A stretch of 64,000 nt of DNA from positions 3,097,125 through 3,161,124 of the forward strand of contig NC_012997.1 of NCBI RefSeq assembly GCF_000023025.1, written 5' to 3'. Made by a program: the position numbers and the translations under genes. The stretch's first letter is position 1. Each line of letters begins with the position of its first letter. The notes beneath the pieces were generated by a model that worked only from the letters and a program-made list of their open reading frames with translations, was not told the DNA's origin and searched no databases. This stretch comes from Teredinibacter turnerae T7901 (lineage in GTDB: Bacteria; Pseudomonadota; Gammaproteobacteria; Pseudomonadales; Cellvibrionaceae). This document shows positions 19,351-27,420 of the stretch, in pieces.

Positions 19351-19674
19351 ATGACATTTGTAGTCGGTGAAAACTGTATCAAGTGTAAACACACTGACTG
19401 TGTTGAAGTGTGTCCAGTTGACTGCTTTTACGAAGGTCCAAACTTTCTGGTAATTCATCCTGATGAATGTATCGACTGCGCCCTGTGCGAGCCGGAATGC
19501 CCCGTAGACGCCATTTTCTCTGAGGATGAACTCCCTTCTGACCAGGAAGCGTTCCTCGAGCTGAATGCCGAGTTGGCCGAAGTGTGGCCAAATATTACTG
19601 AGAAAAAAGAAGCGCCTGCCGACGCCGAAGAGTGGGACGGCGTGGAAGGCAAGCTCCAGTATCTGGAACGCTGA
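19351..19674 (+). CDS. fdxA: 7Fe ferredoxin FdxA
   Basis: A 107-residue ferredoxin with one [3Fe-4S] and one [4Fe-4S] cluster. Cluster cysteines are in [14 protein letters not shown] and [12 protein letters not shown]. The C-terminal half ([16 protein letters not shown] and [13 protein letters not shown]) is the extension typical of Azotobacter ferredoxin I-type proteins. It is a soluble cytoplasmic electron carrier; its partners are not in the window. It lies between mutS and the convergent rpoS and is closed by a strong terminator. Confidence 0.97.
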   Translation: MTFVVGENCIKCKHTDCVEVCPVDCFYEGPNFLVIHPDECIDCALCEPECPVDAIFSEDELPSDQEAFLELNAELAEVWPNITEKKEAPADAEEWDGVEGKLQYLER

Positions 19675-19691
19675 GCAACTGACACCGCTTA

Positions 19692-19727
19692 AACTAAAAA
19701 ACCCGCCTAAATGGCGGGTTTTTTAGT
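19692..19727. terminator. Bidirectional terminator between fdxA and rpoS
   Basis: A-rich AACTAAAAAACCCGCC and its complement GGCGGGTTTTTTAGTT enclose a five-base loop. Each strand has a T-run after the GC stem. It lies just after fdxA and about 120 bp after the rpoS stop on the other strand. Confidence 0.9.
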
Positions 19728-19846
19728 TTGTAGATCTAATGTTTACTGCCGGTATCCACTTTAGGTGGTCACACTTTCCGTTAGCTCAGCTCTCGAGCAA
19801 CTCAAACCCACTCTATCTTCTACCTTCAACCAGCCAAAGTCGTGAG

Positions 19847-20860
19847 CTACATTGCGCCGAACAGCGCTGTTGCATCCAACCCTTGTTTTTCGAGGATGTC
19901 GCGCAAACGTCGCAAGGCTTCGACCTGAATCTGGCGAACGCGCTCGCGAGTCAACCCAATTTCACGGCCCACTTCTTCCAGAGTACTGGTTTCGTGGCCA
20001 CGTAAACCGAAACGCCGGGCTACGACTTCACGCTGCTTCTCGCTAAGTTCGTCGAGCCAGGAATTTAAGCTGGTGCTCAAATCGCTGTCTTCCAGCAGCT
20101 CAACCGGATCGGATACCTGTTGGTCAGGAACGGTATCCACCACAGTTTTTTCAGAGGCCGGACCGATGGGCGCGTCCATTGATGTCACGCGTTCGTTCAG
20201 AGCCAGCATGCGCTCGACGTCTTCCACGGGCTTTTCCAGAAGCTCTGCGATTTCTTCCGCAGAGGGCTCATGATCAAGCTTCTGGGACAGCTCACGGGCC
20301 GCGCGCAAATACACATTTAATTCTTTCACCACGTGAATCGGCAAGCGAATCGTGCGTGTTTGATTCATGATCGCGCGTTCAATGGTCTGGCGTATCCACC
20401 ATGTCGCGTAAGTGGAAAAGCGGAAACCACGCTCCGGATCGAATTTCTCCACCGCGCGGATCAAGCCAAGGTTGCCCTCCTCGATCAGATCAAGCAGCGC
20501 CAGGCCGCGGTTAACGTACCGCCGGGAAATTTTTACCACCAGGCGCAAGTTGCTTTCGATCATGCGCTTGCGGGCAGCCTCATCCCCTTTGAGCGCGCGT
20601 CGCGCGAAGTAAACCTCTTCATCTGCACTCAACAGCGGCGAGAAGCCAATCTCGTTCAAATAGAGCTGGGTGGCGTCCAGGTTACGCTGATAACTGTCTT
20701 CAGACTCGGCGCTGGACGAACGACCATTCCGGGACCGACTTTTACTGGACGAACTATCGCTGTCGTATTCGTCGTAATCGAAATCGACACCGTGTGGGAT
20801 GAGCGTATCTTGTTCGAGAGACGCATAGGACAATACTGTATCCAATTCTTGAATTGCCAT
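19847..20860 (-). CDS. rpoS: RNA polymerase sigma factor RpoS
   Basis: Stationary-phase and general-stress sigma factor, 337 residues. Region 1.2/2 reads [19 protein letters not shown] then AEEVYF-type residues and [18 protein letters not shown]. Region 2.4 contains [17 protein letters not shown]. Region 4 ends with [20 protein letters not shown] and [14 protein letters not shown]. Before region 1.2 there is a Ser/Arg/Asp-rich low-complexity stretch (around residues 30-52) not seen in E. coli RpoS. nlpD lies upstream on the same strand; in relatives the main rpoS promoter is inside nlpD. Confidence 0.97.
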   Translation of the reverse strand: MAIQELDTVLSYASLEQDTLIPHGVDFDYDEYDSDSSSSKSRSRNGRSSSAESEDSYQRNLDATQLYLNEIGFSPLLSADEEVYFARRALKGDEAARKRMIESNLRLVVKISRRYVNRGLALLDLIEEGNLGLIRAVEKFDPERGFRFSTYATWWIRQTIERAIMNQTRTIRLPIHVVKELNVYLRAARELSQKLDHEPSAEEIAELLEKPVEDVERMLALNERVTSMDAPIGPASEKTVVDTVPDQQVSDPVELLEDSDLSTSLNSWLDELSEKQREVVARRFGLRGHETSTLEEVGREIGLTRERVRQIQVEALRRLRDILEKQGLDATALFGAM

Positions 20861-21056
20861 GACCTGACCCCTGTGACGTAGGTTATCCTCGCGAGGCTAA
20901 TTCTCTCGCACCTTTTTGTAGTTGCTTTTATATCGTTATATCGTCGGCCCGTGGGTTTGAAACCTCGTTGATTACGCCGCCGAGTTAGTTGTAATGTCGG
21001 CAGGGAAATCAAATCTTTAAGTAAGATTGACCTTTTTTGCTACTTTTTAATTAGAG

Positions 21057-21827
21057 CTATCTACGAGGTAAGTACTTCATGGGATCTACAGGGGTGCCAT
21101 CAAAGCGTATTTCAAAGTGCAATTTGACAGCATCGGTACCCGAGGAACCCATCTCGGCAATCTTCTGACCGCGTTTAACCTGCTCACCTTCCTTTGCCAG
21201 GAGACGACGGTTATGCGCGTAAGCACTTAAGAACTTATCACTGTGCTTGACGATCAAAAGTTTGCCGTAACCTCGCAGTCCGCTTCCGGAGTAAACCACA
21301 ATCCCCGCAGCAGCCGCATGCACAGGCTCTCCTAATTTCCCCTGAATATCAATACCTTTGTTTAGACCACCGTTTGAGCTGAAAGTAGCAATTAACTTCC
21401 CGCTCGCGGGCCAATGCCATGAAGGATCGACTTTTGGCGCCTTTTTTATCGGTTTTTGGCTTTCGGAAGGTGTTTGAATTTTCGAACGTGGCGGTGTTTT
21501 TACGACTTTTGGAGGAGCTGAGACAACTGTTTTAGTCGTCCGCTTAATTGAGGGCTTCGGCGGCACCCGTGTAACATCAAGAGTCAGCCGCTGCCCCGGG
21601 TAGATGTGAAAGGTAGATCCGACACCGTTAGCGGCCGCTAGCGCGTGATAGTCGACATTATAACGCCAGGCTATGGAATAAAGCGTCTCTCCTTTGGCGA
21701 CAATATGATACCCAATGCGCTCGCCCGGCGGCCGCCCTCGGTCAGTCACTGGCGCTTTATACGTGCCAGAGCTGCATGCAGTAAGGCATACACCAATGAC
21801 ACATAATATGATCAATATTTTGAACAT
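21057..21827 (-). CDS. nlpD: Lipoprotein NlpD (LysM + degenerate M23 domain)
   Basis: A 256-residue envelope lipoprotein that activates the AmiC amidase during cell separation. The signal peptide ends in the lipobox LTAC. A LysM domain (GYHIVAKGETLYSIAWRYNV) is followed by a Thr/Lys/Pro-rich linker and a LytM domain. The LytM domain lacks metal ligands: the HxxxD site reads KGIDIQG, and the HxH site reads KLHFEIR with one His. It is therefore a regulator, not an enzyme, as known for NlpD. The order pcm-(DUF368)-nlpD-rpoS is conserved. Confidence 0.95.
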   Translation of the reverse strand: MFKILIILCVIGVCLTACSSGTYKAPVTDRGRPPGERIGYHIVAKGETLYSIAWRYNVDYHALAAANGVGSTFHIYPGQRLTLDVTRVPPKPSIKRTTKTVVSAPPKVVKTPPRSKIQTPSESQKPIKKAPKVDPSWHWPASGKLIATFSSNGGLNKGIDIQGKLGEPVHAAAAGIVVYSGSGLRGYGKLLIVKHSDKFLSAYAHNRRLLAKEGEQVKRGQKIAEMGSSGTDAVKLHFEIRFDGTPVDPMKYLPRR

Positions 21828-22027
21828 AGTGCTATTGCTCGTAGTGTCACCAACCGCACGTTACAGAGGCGCCATATTCACAAAAACGACGAATTTATGA
21901 ACATGTTTATAATTTATTTCTGATTTACAAGCCAGTTTTATTATAAATGAGTCTATATGTATTCAACCGTTTTCTAATATTTTCGCGAAAAATCCGAAGT
22001 CCGAGTGATTCTCTACGGTATTCACGA

Positions 22028-22996
22028 TCACGCTTTGATCGGTTTAAACGTTATTTTAGACGACAATAACTCAACAGTAAGTACTAAGCATAAACCGACA
22101 GCAAAGCAAATCAATGCGAGAAATAGTTGCGAATCCTGATGTGTTAGTGCGGTGTAAGTGCCTGGCAGAACATTGCTCTGTACCAGCGGGATAACCTCTC
22201 CATGGCGGTCTATTGTCGTTTCGATTGTCTCTTTCCACGGCCAGGTCACGTTAAGTGAACCGATAAGAAAACCAATTAACGTAGCAAGTGTTAATTGGTG
22301 ATAGCTATCCAGCAACCAGGATAGGAAGCGTGAAAACACCAATAAGCCAGCAACACAGCCCGCTCCCAGGCTGGCGAGCGCGACCAGATCCATATCACTG
22401 ATCGCGCCCAGCACGACAGGATAGAGCCCTACCAGCAATAAGATAAAACTACCCGAGATACCGGGTAAGATCATTGCGCAAATGGCAACAAAGCCGCCTA
22501 AAAACAACATCCACCAATGCCCGGGAAGTTGCGTGGGCGACGCGATAGACACCCAATAGATAAATATGACGCCAATTGCACACGCCAGATAATGTGGCCA
22601 ATACCAACGTGGTTGCTGTTTCGTTAACAGGATAATGGAAGCGATGATTAGCCCTGAAAAAAATGACCACACCAAAAGCGGGTAATACTCGAGGCAAAAA
22701 CCAATAATCGCTGCAAACGTTTTAAGGCTGAGTAAAATGCCACCAAAAACGGCGAGTAAAAAATTCCCATTGATATGGCGCCATGCAGCGGGGATGCCCT
22801 CACGAAACATAACGCCGATTGCGGCAGGACCTATCTGTTTTAACGAGTGAAGTAATTCATCATAGATCCCTGTTATAAATGCCACTGTGCCACCCGATAC
22901 GCCGGGCACAACGTCCGCTGCTCCCATGGCCATTCCCTTTACCACCAATAAAATGTAATCGCGCGCGCTCCGCACGCCGCCGACAGCGTCGTTCAT
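22028..22996 (-). CDS. DUF368 membrane protein (PopT-like polyprenyl-phosphate transporter)
   Basis: A 322-residue integral membrane protein with about eight to ten hydrophobic segments. The signature KGMAMGAADVVPGVSGGTVA near the N-terminus and the repeated MILPGISGSFILLLVG near the middle define DUF368. Members of DUF368 (PopT) have been shown to recycle undecaprenyl phosphate across the inner membrane for peptidoglycan and O-antigen synthesis. It sits between pcm and nlpD, where relatives have no such gene or have it near surE. Which lipid it moves here is inferred from the family. Confidence 0.88.
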   Translation of the reverse strand: MNDAVGGVRSARDYILLVVKGMAMGAADVVPGVSGGTVAFITGIYDELLHSLKQIGPAAIGVMFREGIPAAWRHINGNFLLAVFGGILLSLKTFAAIIGFCLEYYPLLVWSFFSGLIIASIILLTKQQPRWYWPHYLACAIGVIFIYWVSIASPTQLPGHWWMLFLGGFVAICAMILPGISGSFILLLVGLYPVVLGAISDMDLVALASLGAGCVAGLLVFSRFLSWLLDSYHQLTLATLIGFLIGSLNVTWPWKETIETTIDRHGEVIPLVQSNVLPGTYTALTHQDSQLFLALICFAVGLCLVLTVELLSSKITFKPIKA

Positions 22997-23038
22997 AATT
23001 TCCCCAAAAGTCGATTATTAATTAGTCTGTAAAATTGT

Positions 23039-23683
23039 CTAGCGGGTTACCCCAGAAAGCAGAGGCACAAAACGCACCGGTTCCAGCTTTTGCGTCTTAA
23101 ATTCATTGGTATCGCCCACCCGGATAACGAGTGTCAGAATTTGTTGGTCGTCGCCAACAGGAATCACCAGAACACCATTCGGCGCTAGTTGGCGATAGAG
23201 TCTCGCGGGAATTTCACGAGGGGCCGCGGCGGAAAGAATGCCATCGAATACGGCGCCTTCATCAGGCCAGCCCAGGCCACCGTCCGCGTGTCGGAAGTCG
23301 ACGTTGTGAAGCTTGAGGCGGCGCAGTCTTTCGCGCGCCTGTATTTGCAGCGGTTTGATTCGTTCGACGCTGTAAACCCGCTCGACAAGCTGCGCGAGCA
23401 CTGCGGTTTGGTAGCCACAGCCGGTGCCAATTTCCAGTACCCTGGAAAGGGTGCCGCCAGCACCGAGCAAGATCTCGGTCATGCGAGCAACAATGTAGGG
23501 TTGCGAAATTGTCTGACCGTGACCAATAGGGAGGGACGTGTCCTCATAAGCGCGATGGGATAGCGCTTCTTCCAGGAAAATATGTCTGGGGGTATTAGCT
23601 ACCACATCCAGCACACTGCGATTGCTCACTCCCTGATCAACCAAACGCTGTACCAGTCGATCTCGAGTGCGTTTAGACGTCAT
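23039..23683 (-). CDS. pcm: Protein-L-isoaspartate O-methyltransferase
   Basis: Repairs isoaspartyl residues in damaged proteins using S-adenosylmethionine. The 214-residue form starting [14 protein letters not shown] matches the family start, with GAAGG upstream; an ATG at 23716 would add 11 residues. Signatures are [20 protein letters not shown], the SAM-binding [19 protein letters not shown], and VRFVPLLSG at the C-terminus. In E. coli and pseudomonads surE sits directly upstream of pcm; here truD is upstream with no room for surE. Confidence 0.95.
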   Translation of the reverse strand: MTSKRTRDRLVQRLVDQGVSNRSVLDVVANTPRHIFLEEALSHRAYEDTSLPIGHGQTISQPYIVARMTEILLGAGGTLSRVLEIGTGCGYQTAVLAQLVERVYSVERIKPLQIQARERLRRLKLHNVDFRHADGGLGWPDEGAVFDGILSAAAPREIPARLYRQLAPNGVLVIPVGDDQQILTLVIRVGDTNEFKTQKLEPVRFVPLLSGVTR

Positions 23684-23773
23684 GCCCACGCCTTCTAATT
23701 CAAGTCGATTTACCATTTACCTAACCTACGGCCAGAAAAAAAAGCGCGCAAACTATACCACACACTCTGAGCC

Positions 23774-24763
23774 CTATTGCTCCGCCTCCGGCATGGAGAG
23801 GTTGTTGAGAGTACACAGTTCACGTAACACTGCGGTGGCATAACCGCCAGGCGGCAACATAAAGCTGATTACTAGGCGTTCTGCATCCAATTGCCAGTGA
23901 CACTCCTGCGGTTGCAACACCAGCGCTCGCCGCTCCTGGTTCAAGCCCACGTGCTCCAACGGGTCCAGCCATGCAGACCATGGCGCAATCACCGCCTGCT
24001 CATATTCCCGCTGAGGCTCTGTCGCCACTGGGCGTCCGCGCCCCCACAAAGGACCGCTTGGCTGAGATTCGTCGAAGGTCGCGTGCCGCCAGCTGTCGTC
24101 CCGAACCCGCGCCGCGAGCACTTGATTGAAAAGCCAGGATCGGGCAGCGGATTGCGCCATAATGCGCTTGCCGCGGTTACGTATCGCTTCACCGCCAGAC
24201 AACCAACGGTCAGCCCAGATCAGGTTACTGCCATGATTGCCAAAACGCTGCTCCCCGAAATAGTTGGGCACCCCCTCGGCGGCAATGCGATTTAACCGCG
24301 CATCCACACCATCATCCGAACTTAAATTGCGTAAGGTTATGGTGAAGCGGTTCGCCAGGTGCCCGCCACGGCGGAGCTTTTTATTGTGTCGACGTACCTC
24401 ACGCAGCACGACTTGTGCTTCCAGGCGTTCCGGCAAATTCGCTAATATCTGCGCCTGCTCGGGATCGGGCTTTGGCAGGTGAACGCTGAACCACTGTGTG
24501 GTACAGGCGTGCCGATCCTTCAACCCGTGATAGCCAATATCCACCGGGCGCACACCAAACGCTTTAGCCAGCTGTTCCGCGAGCCACCCGGTATTCTCTC
24601 CTCGCTTGGTCAGCTGTAAGCAAAGGTGCTCACCCTCCCCGCTGGGCGGCTCGAGCAAAATTTCATCCACGATAAAATCATCTGGGTGAGTGCGAAAATC
24701 CGCCTGTGTACACGGGCCGCCATACGCGAAGGGAAAGTTCAGATCAAAAGGGGTATCGCCCAT
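23774..24763 (-). CDS. truD: tRNA pseudouridine(13) synthase TruD
   Basis: Makes pseudouridine 13 in tRNA-Glu. At 329 residues the length is near the family norm. The catalytic aspartate is in GYHGLKDRHACTTQWFS; the KRGENTGWLAEQLAKAFG motif precedes it and NYFGEQRFG follows. The gene is 6 bp from the ispF-like gene and on the same strand, so they are cotranscribed. Confidence 0.96.
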   Translation of the reverse strand: MGDTPFDLNFPFAYGGPCTQADFRTHPDDFIVDEILLEPPSGEGEHLCLQLTKRGENTGWLAEQLAKAFGVRPVDIGYHGLKDRHACTTQWFSVHLPKPDPEQAQILANLPERLEAQVVLREVRRHNKKLRRGGHLANRFTITLRNLSSDDGVDARLNRIAAEGVPNYFGEQRFGNHGSNLIWADRWLSGGEAIRNRGKRIMAQSAARSWLFNQVLAARVRDDSWRHATFDESQPSGPLWGRGRPVATEPQREYEQAVIAPWSAWLDPLEHVGLNQERRALVLQPQECHWQLDAERLVISFMLPPGGYATAVLRELCTLNNLSMPEAEQ

Positions 24764-24769
24764 AGGTTA

Positions 24770-25243
24770 TTAATGCTCGTCATCAAGCAGCGCCGTCGCC
24801 AACGCCAGGACATCCGAGTCATTGCGCGCCGGCAACAACAAGGCGCCAGAAAGTTTTAGGTTTATGCGTGTAGCGTCGATGCCCAGCGCATCGGCTATAG
24901 ATGCCTGCATATCGTCCCGATACGCATTAAATATTAAATCCCGACCACACAAGGAAATGTCCAGATTCACTGTCCGCAGACCCTTGCTGCGCAAACTGGT
25001 TGCCAGCATCTGCAAGAGTGAACGGGTAGACGCATGTTTAAAATCCGGAGAGGTTAGATCATAAAGTGAAACGAAATTACCGAGACCTGCAGCGCCGGCG
25101 AGTGCGTCGCCGACCGCCGCCAACAACAGGTCACCATCATTCATAATGGCAAGTCCAAATCCCGGTTCGAGATAAACGCCACCCAGCACCAATTTTCTCG
25201 CTTGCGTACGCTGCGCGCACACAATGCCATGGCCGATTCTCAT
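24770..25243 (-). CDS. IspF-like protein lacking metal and CDP ligands
   Basis: A 157-residue homologue of 2-C-methyl-D-erythritol 2,4-cyclodiphosphate synthase, by position, length and fold: MRIGHG start, KLVLGGV, NDGDLLLAAVGDALAGAAGLG, a NVDI-like NLDISL segment. However, the metal ligands are gone. The GFDVHAF site reads GIVCAQR (Val8 and Ala10 for Asp and His), and HSDGD reads MNDGD (Met34 for His). The TTTEKLGFTGRGEG nucleotide loop reads KLSGALLLPARNDSD. It can hardly be an active IspF. The reading frame is clean, with AAGGA seven bases upstream, so it looks selected. It may be a structural or regulatory descendant; a true IspF must be elsewhere if the MEP pathway operates. Confidence 0.8.
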   Translation of the reverse strand: MRIGHGIVCAQRTQARKLVLGGVYLEPGFGLAIMNDGDLLLAAVGDALAGAAGLGNFVSLYDLTSPDFKHASTRSLLQMLATSLRSKGLRTVNLDISLCGRDLIFNAYRDDMQASIADALGIDATRINLKLSGALLLPARNDSDVLALATALLDDEH

Positions 25244-25412
25244 GGAGGTATCCTTGGGCAGGCTCCCTGCTTTTGTGGCTGAAAGATAGATCAAACAGTG
25301 ACAAGATGCCGTATGATCAGCCGTTCAGGAGTAAAGTAAGGGCAGTGGCAGCCAGCGCAGGTTACCAACAACTTAGGGCATAGGCGCTGTAAACATTTCC
25401 TGTGCCGCTGTC

Positions 25413-25688
25413 TTATTGATCGTCAATAATCATAAAGAAGGTCTCACCCTCTTTAATCATCCCCATATCACTGCGCGCCCGTTCTTCGATAGCGTCATCG
25501 CCAGTCTTCAGCGCATCCACTTCTGCAGCCAGCTGTTTATTGCGCTCGCGCAGGCGTTCGTTGTCCGCTTCCTGGCGGGCAATTTCCCGTTCCAGGCGAA
25601 CCACGTCGGCGATGCTACCCTCACCCACCCAAAGGCGGTATTGGAACATTGCCACAAACACCACTAATACAGCGACCAACCATTTCAT
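25413..25688 (-). CDS. ftsB: Cell division protein FtsB
   Basis: A 91-residue bitopic inner-membrane protein of the divisome, acting with FtsL and FtsQ. It has a short cytoplasmic start, one membrane helix (LVAVLVVFVAMFQYRLWV) and a periplasmic coiled coil (LEREIARQEADNERLRERN and so on), followed by ARSDMGMIKEGETFF, the region that contacts FtsQ. In relatives it follows eno directly; here it lies 21 kb away, at the head of the ispF-truD-pcm block. ispD, normally its neighbour, is absent. Confidence 0.95.
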   Translation of the reverse strand: MKWLVAVLVVFVAMFQYRLWVGEGSIADVVRLEREIARQEADNERLRERNKQLAAEVDALKTGDDAIEERARSDMGMIKEGETFFMIIDDQ

Positions 25689-25911
25689 ATAAAGCCCGGT
25701 TTACCACCCGTTCGATTCCGCGACAAATTAACACAATGCCACGGGAGTGTTAATACAAAGCATAGTCCGAGCCGAGGTTAAGATCCCAAATCGAAGAATT
25801 TACGTAAGTAAACCTGTGCTTGTGCCACCACTTGGGGCGCTATTGCGCTTTACTGGAAAGTGGCGGGCAGCGCTCCGCGCAAATCGATAATAGTCCCTTG
25901 GAGAATTAACG

Positions 25912-27309
25912 TTGAATCTCATGTGGTTTCGCGCGGACCTTCGCGTTGCAGACAACCCAGCCCTCTGCGCAAGTATGCAAGCCGGGCCAACCGCCGCCGT
26001 CTACACACTGTGTGAAGCAACCTGGAGCGAGCATCGGCTCTCTCCGGCAAAAATCAGCCTAATCTGTCGCCAGTTGGAAAAGCTGGAGTCCGCCCTCGCA
26101 GCACTGCATGTGCCGTTAATCATTATTCCCTGCAGTAATTTTAAGCGCGTGCCGGGCGAGCTCAAATCGTTCGCCGCAAAACACAACATTTCTGCCGTGT
26201 ACTTCAACCATGAATTTGAAATAAACGAACGGCTGTTGAGCAAACGGGTGATTGCCGAGCTGCAACCTCATATAGACACCTGGTCCTTTAACGACCAATG
26301 CGCTATCGCGCCCGGCAAGCTCAAAACCGGCAGCGACGATTGGTACAAGGTATTCACTCCGTTTAAAAAACGGTACCTGGCAGAATTCAGCTCCATGGCG
26401 CGCGCCGTTTACCCGACACCAAAAGCGCAGAAAAAAATTCCAATCACTTCCAGCATTGCGCCATTACAACAGGTGCAGTTTGAATCGTGCTGGCAAAACC
26501 TCTGGCCCGCAGGGGAAGACGAAGCTCACCGGCGGCTGCACCGATTTGGCAAAGACGGGATGTCTCGCTATCACGAGGATCGTGATTTCCCCGCAGTCGA
26601 CGGCACCAGCACCCTGTCTCCATACTTGGCGGTAGGCGCCATCAGCACCCGCCAGTGTATGGATGCAGCAATCCAACAGGGCGGCATGGAAAATGACCAA
26701 TCCACCCAAGGTGCTCAGACCTGGCTCAGCGAATTAGTTTGGCGTGATTTCTACCGGCATCTGCTTTATGGCTATCCCGACCTTTGCAAATTTAAAGCGT
26801 TTCAACAAAACACTGAGCGGCTGCCCTGGCGCCATGATTCAAGGCTGCTAACAGCCTGGCAAGAAGGCCGTACCGGGTTCCCCATTGTCGACGCTGCGAT
26901 GAAACAACTCGTACAAACCGGTTGGATGCATAATCGGCTGCGGATGATTACAGCCATGTTTTTGACCAAGCACCTGTTCGTCGATTGGCGGCTTGGTGAA
27001 GATTTTTTTATGCAGCACCTGGTAGACGGTGATCTCGCATCCAACAACGGTGGCTGGCAGTGGTCTGCGTCCACCGGCGTCGACGCAGCACCTTATTTCC
27101 GGATTTTTAATCCAACCCGGCAATCAGAACGCTTTGACCCAAACGGAGAGTTCATAAGGCATTACCTGCCAGAGCTGAAAAATCTCAGCAACAAAGCTAT
27201 TCATTCGCCGAGTGTCATCGAAGCAGAATCCTGTGGTTACCCCAAACCTATTGTTGACCACAGCACCGCCGTGAAACAGACCAAAGCCTGGTTTAAAGAA
27301 TTAGCGTAA
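25912..27309 (+). CDS. phrB: Deoxyribodipyrimidine photolyase (class I CPD)
   Basis: A 465-residue flavoprotein that uses blue light to split cyclobutane pyrimidine dimers. The N-terminal antenna domain begins NLMWFRADLRVADNPAL; the C-terminal FAD domain shows SELVWRDFYRHLL, GRTGFPIVDAAMKQL, GWMHNRLRMITAMF and GWQWSASTGVDAAPYFRIFN. The start is a TTG, since GGAG lies eight bases before it while the next ATG (25921) would be too far. It opens the inserted block and reads opposite to ftsB. It is followed by cti 111 bp later. Confidence 0.95.
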   Translation: MNLMWFRADLRVADNPALCASMQAGPTAAVYTLCEATWSEHRLSPAKISLICRQLEKLESALAALHVPLIIIPCSNFKRVPGELKSFAAKHNISAVYFNHEFEINERLLSKRVIAELQPHIDTWSFNDQCAIAPGKLKTGSDDWYKVFTPFKKRYLAEFSSMARAVYPTPKAQKKIPITSSIAPLQQVQFESCWQNLWPAGEDEAHRRLHRFGKDGMSRYHEDRDFPAVDGTSTLSPYLAVGAISTRQCMDAAIQQGGMENDQSTQGAQTWLSELVWRDFYRHLLYGYPDLCKFKAFQQNTERLPWRHDSRLLTAWQEGRTGFPIVDAAMKQLVQTGWMHNRLRMITAMFLTKHLFVDWRLGEDFFMQHLVDGDLASNNGGWQWSASTGVDAAPYFRIFNPTRQSERFDPNGEFIRHYLPELKNLSNKAIHSPSVIEAESCGYPKPIVDHSTAVKQTKAWFKELA

Positions 27310-27420
27310 AATCCAGGCGCCGTGCGAGCGCATTTGTGCGGCCACAAAAAACCTTTGTTGCGAGTCAGAGTCTTTAGTATTCCTTTATACTGCACCAACC
27401 ATTCTATTCAGGCCCTCTTA

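Noticed and set aside
21057-21827. Active metallopeptidase in NlpD
   Set aside because: The M23 domain lacks the metal ligands, as expected for amidase activators of this family.
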